This document shows positions 46,301 through 52,500 of a stretch of 64,000 bases of DNA, in pieces. Made by a program: the position numbers and the translations under genes. The notes under the pieces are model-generated. The model made no database searches. It saw only the letters and a list, made by a program, of their open reading frames with translations, and was not told the origin of the DNA. Position 1 is the first letter of the stretch. The number at the start of each line of letters is the position of its first letter. Source of the stretch: Lepus europaeus (Eukaryota; Chordata; Mammalia; Lagomorpha; Leporidae). The stretch is taken from positions 120,896,275-120,960,274 of the forward strand of contig NC_084834.1 of assembly GCF_033115175.1 (NCBI RefSeq), written 5' to 3'.

Positions 46301-49300
46301 CAAGGATGAAAATGGGGAACCAGGACTGGAAAGAGAGGCCATGTAGGGCGATCTGTTGTAGCTCAGAGAGGAAAGGAAAGCAGTAAAGCGTTGGGAAAAG
46401 AGAGGAGAGGAGAGAGAGGAAGGAAGGAGGGACAACCAATAGGACCTGACTACCAATTAGGCATTGTAGAAGGCAGGGGTCGGGGCGGGGAGCAGAGGGT
46501 GTTGGCCTGGGTGCCAGTCTAATAAAACACAGGGGAAACGTGTGTGTGTGTGCGCGTGTGAGTGTGTGTGAATGCGTGGGGGAGATGGAAGTCATCAGCT
46601 GATGGTAGTGGAACAGTGAAGATTCTGTGTAGGTTTAGTGTAGAACGAGAAGATCCCGGATGTAATCCTGGGAACATCTACCGTTGAGGAATAGAAGAAG
46701 GAGCTCAGAGAGGTGACAAGGAAATGAGTAGAAAGTGTTACCACAGAGGCCAAAAGAGAAGAGCATTTCAAGAGAAGTGAGCAAAACAGACTTTTTTTTT
46801 TTTCTTTTTCACCTGGGCTAAGACCAGAGGAAAGAGATTAGTTATTGTAAGGAATTTTTAAAACAGATTTAACAATTTGATTCTGTAAAGTGCATAGTCT
46901 TTGGAGAAGGAAAGAGGAGACCACAGGAAAAGGGGGCAGCAGAGAAACCACCAGAGGTGGTCCCGTGGAAAAAGGAAGGCGTGTAAAGGAGGGGCGGGAG
47001 GATTGGCCTTGGAACATTCTGATAAAGCGCTAAGTGACCCAGTGGGAGAGAAGGGGCTAAAGAGCACAAAGATTTGGCGGTTTTGACCACGCTTCCAGTC
47101 CATCTTACATCTCTGATGAGGAACAGTTTGGATGATGGGGACAGGTGCGGCATGCCTAGGAGACCTTGGGTAGCTTGTGGGAGTCAGAGAAGGCAAGGAA
47201 CTCTGGATATGTGAGTTTCCTGGTGGTGACAGGGGGAGGGAGTGGGAGCCCTGTGTTTTAACTCAGAACTGCAAAAGATTCTTTAGGTTTTTGTTTTGTC
47301 TTTCTGTGACCCACAAACTGGGAATTGGCTTGAACTAAACTGATCATAAGTTGGATATAGTTTGCCCAAGTTAGGCATCAGATCCCCTATGTAGTTAGTT
47401 TCATTCCCAGGCTGTAGTAGTGTTAACTGAAAATTGGAGGCTTCCACACAGCCTCATGAATAAGGTAACAATGGAGGTGACAATGGTACGCCTTTATATC
47501 AGAAACTATCTAAGCTGTGTTTTTGTCTTGGGGATGTTGCACTTGTTTTACTAGGATGAGATGAGTAGCCTTTTTAAAAGATGTTGTGTATACTGTTTCC
47601 TTTTTAGCATCCCAATGTGTTTGTTGGTTAACCAGCATCTTAGTCTCCTAGCAAGAAAGTTTCCAGAAACGAAATTTGTTAAAGCCATCGTGAATAGCTG
47701 TATTCAACACTACCATGACCATTGTTTACCAACAATCTTTGTTTATAAAAATGGTCAGATAGAAGGCAAATTCATTGGAATTATAGAATGTGGAGGGATA
47801 AATCTCAAGCTAGAAGGTAATGTTGTTATTTTCAAAATTTGTTTATAAAAATAACAGGTGAAAACTTCCATAGATTAACAAATGTCATGAAAGTATATTT
47901 CCTCAAAACATAAGATTTTCCCTTACTTCTTGTCCCTTCCTATATGCCTCCAGATTAGCTTAGCTGCTATTACTCATAACATACCACGCTTTTGCTTAAA
48001 ATACTCAATGGCTTCTGTGTCAAGTAAGTTAAGAATTAACCTCTCTAGTGATATTTCTCAGTGTTTTTCTAGTTCCTTCTCTAGTTAGTCTATTTTTTAG
48101 CCACTACCCCAGGACATACCTAACTCATTTGTGCCATCACACTTTGTTCTCTGTTCTGCCTTTGTAACTAAAATATCTAACCTTCTTTGCTTTTTCTGTC
48201 CAAACTTTATTCTTATGAATTCCCTTAACTTCCGTGTATCCCATTATATAACCCTGGATTTTTTTTTTAAGATTTTATTTATTTGAGAGGTAGTATTACA
48301 GACAGTGAGAGGGAGAGACAGAGAGGTCTTCCTTCTGTTGATAACCCTGGATTAATTCATAGTCTCTCTTCTTCTTCTGTTTAATTTCTATATTTATTTT
48401 TCTACAGTATATATTTGCTATATGATACATCTTATGTTTTTCTGATTTGCCTACTGTCTGACTTTTTTGCTTAATCAGTTCCCTTCAAGTCTCTTCTCTC
48501 TAACAAGTACAGGGACAGACTCCTATATTATTTTTCTTGGCACACAGCACAGGATTTTATATATTTACCTTCTTTAGTGATTTTTTACTTCCTAAGGTTA
48601 ATTTTTCGGAATTCCTTTATATTATAAAACTAAAAGTCTTTTTTTCTGACCATCAAGTTTAAACCACTTGTGAATGGCTGTTTTCAACAGCTGTTCTTTC
48701 CTTCTTTCAGTCCCCCAGAGCTGCTTCTGACTTTACTGAGACCTCTGTATTTGAATTGATCCAGAATTTTCTCCCTTTCCTTCTCCTAGTCTCTAAGGTC
48801 TCTCCGTGGTTTATCACATTGTTTTTCTAGTGTAGACCTCTTTGTTTTAATTAAAAATAAATAAAAAGAGTCTAATGTGGCAAGCATTCATGAGGTTATT
48901 TTCTTTTCAGGCTGCTATTATAAAAATACCATAAACCGAACAGCTATAAGCAAGAAATATTTGTTTCTCACAGTCTGGAGCCTAGAAAGTCCAGGATCAA
49001 AGTGCCAGCAGATCCAGTGTCTGACGAGGGCCCATCACTTATAGATGCTGACTTGTTGACTGTTTTATTTGTTTGAAGGCAGAGCAGCACAGAGGGAGAG
49101 AAAGAGATCTTCCATCCTCTGCTTCATTCCCCAAATGGCTGCAACAACTGAGTTGGGGCCAGGAGCAAGAAACTCCATCCAGGTCTCCCACTTGGATAAC
49201 AGGGGCCCAAGTATTTGGGCCATCTTCACTGCTTTCCCAGGCACCTTAGCAGGGAACTGGATCATAAGTGGAGCAGGGGTCGGTGCTGTGGGGCAGCGGG

Positions 49301-49536
49301 TTAAAGCCCTGGCCTGCAGCACCTGCATCTTATGTGGGTGCCAGTTTGAGTCCTGGCTGCTCCACTTCTGATCCAGCTCTCTGCTATGGCCTGGGAAAGC
49401 AGCAGAGGATAGCTCAAGTCCTTGGACCCCTACACCCACTCGGGAGACCTGGAAGAAGCTCCTGACTCCTGGCTTTGGCTCAGCTCAGCTCTGGCTGTTG
49501 CCACCATTTGGGGGAGTGAACCAGTGGATAGAAGAT

Positions 49537-49567
<31 letters not shown>

Positions 49568-52500
49568 CTTGCTTTCTGTCTTTACCTTTCTCTGTAATTC
49601 TTTCAAATCTTAAAAAAAAAAAAAAAAAAGCAATGGAGCAGTCAAGACTTGAGCAATCATTCCAATATGGAATACCAGTGTCACAGGCACAGGTGGCAGC
49701 TTAGCCCACTGTACCACAACTCTGGCCCCAGATGTTGACTTTTCACTACATCCTTGGGAGGCGCAAAGAAGCTCCCAGAGGCCTCTTTTTAAAGGTACCA
49801 ATCCCATTCTGAGGGCTTCTCTCATGAGTTAATCATCTCTCAGGCCCAACTTGTCTTAATATTTTGGGGTTAGGATTTCAACCTATGAATTGGGGCCTGG
49901 GCATACAAACATTTAAGAAAATAACAATTATCCAGAATAACAAACAGGCATGTTTGCTTGTGTTTCCTTTGGCTGTTTGTTTGCTTGCTTTTTGAAAAAC
50001 ACACTCCAGATGTAGTTACCTGTACTTGCATTCCTAGTCCTAGGCCACTCCCTGCTTCCTTGGAGGCTAATGCTATCAGGAATTTAGTATGTTTATGGGT
50101 TATTTTCTCCCTCCCAATCCCCAGATGGAGATATCAGAGGGAAATTTTTGGATATAGTTTGAAACTTGTGCCAAAAATAAATGCACATTGCATGAAATTT
50201 GCCTTTTTAATAACTTTTAACTATACAGTCCATTAACATTAAGGACATTCCTATTGCTGTGCGACCATCAGCCTCATCCTTTTCCGGAACTCTTTTCATC
50301 TCGCATAACGGAAGCTCTGTGCCCATTAAACAAGAACTCCATATTCTTCCCCTCCCTCCAGCCTCTGACAACTACCTTTTACTTTCTTTCTCTGTGAATT
50401 TGACTATTCTATGTCTCTTATAGAAATTTTAAGCATTTTTCCACAGGTATTGGTCATTCTGATTACTGTTCCTAATAGTTTATATACTTTGTGCATTTTT
50501 CAGTTGTGTTGTTTCATTGATTTATAGGCTTATATGTGTAAAGTTCTGATACTCTTATAGTATTACTAGTATATTCTTGCTACCTATAGCTTATCATTTA
50601 ATTTTTTTAAAGATTTATTTTTTTATTTGAGAGGTAGAGTTACAGGTAGAGAGAGGGAGAGACAGAGAGAGAGGTCTTCCATCTGCTGGTCCTTGTCCCA
50701 AATGACTGCAACGGCCACAGCAGGGCTGATCTGAAGCCCGGAGCCAGGAGCTTCTGGGTCTCCCATGTGAGCACAGGGGGCCAAGCACTGGGGCCATCTT
50801 CCACTGCTTTCCTAGGCCATAGCAAAGAGCTGGATCAGAAGAGGAGCAGCCGGGACTAACCAGAGCCCATATGGGATGCTGGCATCACAGGTGGAGACTT
50901 AACCTACAATGCCACAGGGCTGGCCCCCTTATTTCATTTTTATTACCAGATAAAAATTGTACTATTGGCATAATCAAAATTAAGATTTTTCTTTATTTTC
51001 TACCTTTTGTGCCTTCTTTTAAAAGTCCTTCTGTATTCCTAAGGTGAAAAAGTTATTCCTCTATACTTTTTTTTAAAAAAAGATTTTATTTATTAATTTG
51101 ACAGGCAGAGTTACAGACAGATGAGAGAGAGAGACAGAGAGAAAGGCCTTCTTTCCATTGGTTCACTCCCCAAATGGCCGCTACAGTCGGGGCTGCGCCG
51201 ATCCGAAGCTAGGTGCTTCCTCCCGGTCTCCCATGTGGGTGCAGGGGCCCAAACACTTGGGCCATCTTCTACTGCTTTCCCGGGCCACAGCAGAGAGCTG
51301 GACTGGAAGAGGAGCAACCAGGAGTAGAACCGGTGCCCATATGGGATGCTGGCACTGCAGGCAGAGGATTAACCTAGTGCGCCATGGCTCTTGCCCCATT
51401 CTCTATACTTTTTAAAATAGTTCTAAAATTTTATTTGCCAAGTTAGGTCTTGAATAACATTGAGGTTTACTTTGTGGATTCAAATTACACTTCTCACTGA
51501 TTTTTTTTAAAGAAGATTTCTTTATTTATTTGAAAGGCAGAGCCACAGACAGACAGAAAAGAAGAGACAGAAATATCTTCCGTCTGCTGGTTCACTCCCC
51601 AAATGGCTGCAAAGGTCGGGCTGGATGAGGCTGAAGCCAGGAGCCAGGAGCTTCTTCTGGTCTCCTATGTGGGTGCAGGGGCCCAAGTTATTTAGACCAT
51701 CCTCCACTGCCCTCCCAGGCACGTCAACAGGGAGCAGGGTTGGAAGTGGAGCAGCTGGAACTTGAACTGGCACCCATAGGGATGCTGGCAGTGCAGGTGG
51801 TGGCTTTACCTGCTGTGCCACAGTGCTGGCCCCTTCCCACTGGTGTTTTAAAATTTGTTTCACTTTTTAAAAAATTTTTATTTATTTGAAAGAGTGACAG
51901 AGGGAGGAAGAGAGAGAAAGAGAGATATTTTTGTCCACTATTTCACTCTCCAAATGTCCCCAGTAGCCAAGGCTATCCCAGGCTGTAGCCAGGAACCAGG
52001 AGCTACATTCAGATCTCCCACATGGGTTGCCAAGAACTCAGGTACCTGGGGCCGGTGCCATGGCTCACTTGGATGCCTGCGGCACCAGCATCCCATATGG
52101 GCGCTGGGTTCTAGTCCTGGTTGCTCCTCTTCCAGTCCAGCTCTCTGCTGTGGCCCAGGAAGGCAGTGGAGGATGGCCAAGTGCTTGGGACCCTGCACCC
52201 GCATGGGAGACTGGGAGGAAGCACCTGGCTCCTGGCTTCGGATCGGCACAGCCCCGGCTATAGCGGCCATTTTGGGGGGATGAACCAGTGGAAGGAAGAC
52301 CTTTCTCTCTGTTTCTCTCTCTCTCAGTCTGTGTCAAATTAAAAAAAAAAAAAAAAAAAGAATTCAGGCACCTGGGCCACTATATGCTGCCTCCCAGGTA
52401 CAGTAGTAGAAGGTTGGATTGGGAAGTGCATAGCTGGGACCTGAGCCAGGCACTCTGATAGTGATGCAAGCATCTTAAGTGGCAACTTAGCACCCACCTC

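Larger units (their letters stand above)
48905..49925 (-). mobile_element. MaLR/MER-type LTR-like repeat split by C repeats
   Basis: Left part: CAGGCTGCTATTATAAAAATA, TTCTCACAGTCTGGAGCC, GTCTGACGAGGGCCCATCAC. Right part from 49740: GAGGCCTCTTTTTAAAGG, GGGGTTAGGATTTCAACC. Minus-strand relative of the repeat at 14325-14697. Confidence 0.55.

Noticed and set aside
46858-47196. 112-codon minus frame, Pro/Ser/Phe-rich
   Set aside because: Reverse of purine-rich sequence with few stop codons; several overlapping frames and no domain.
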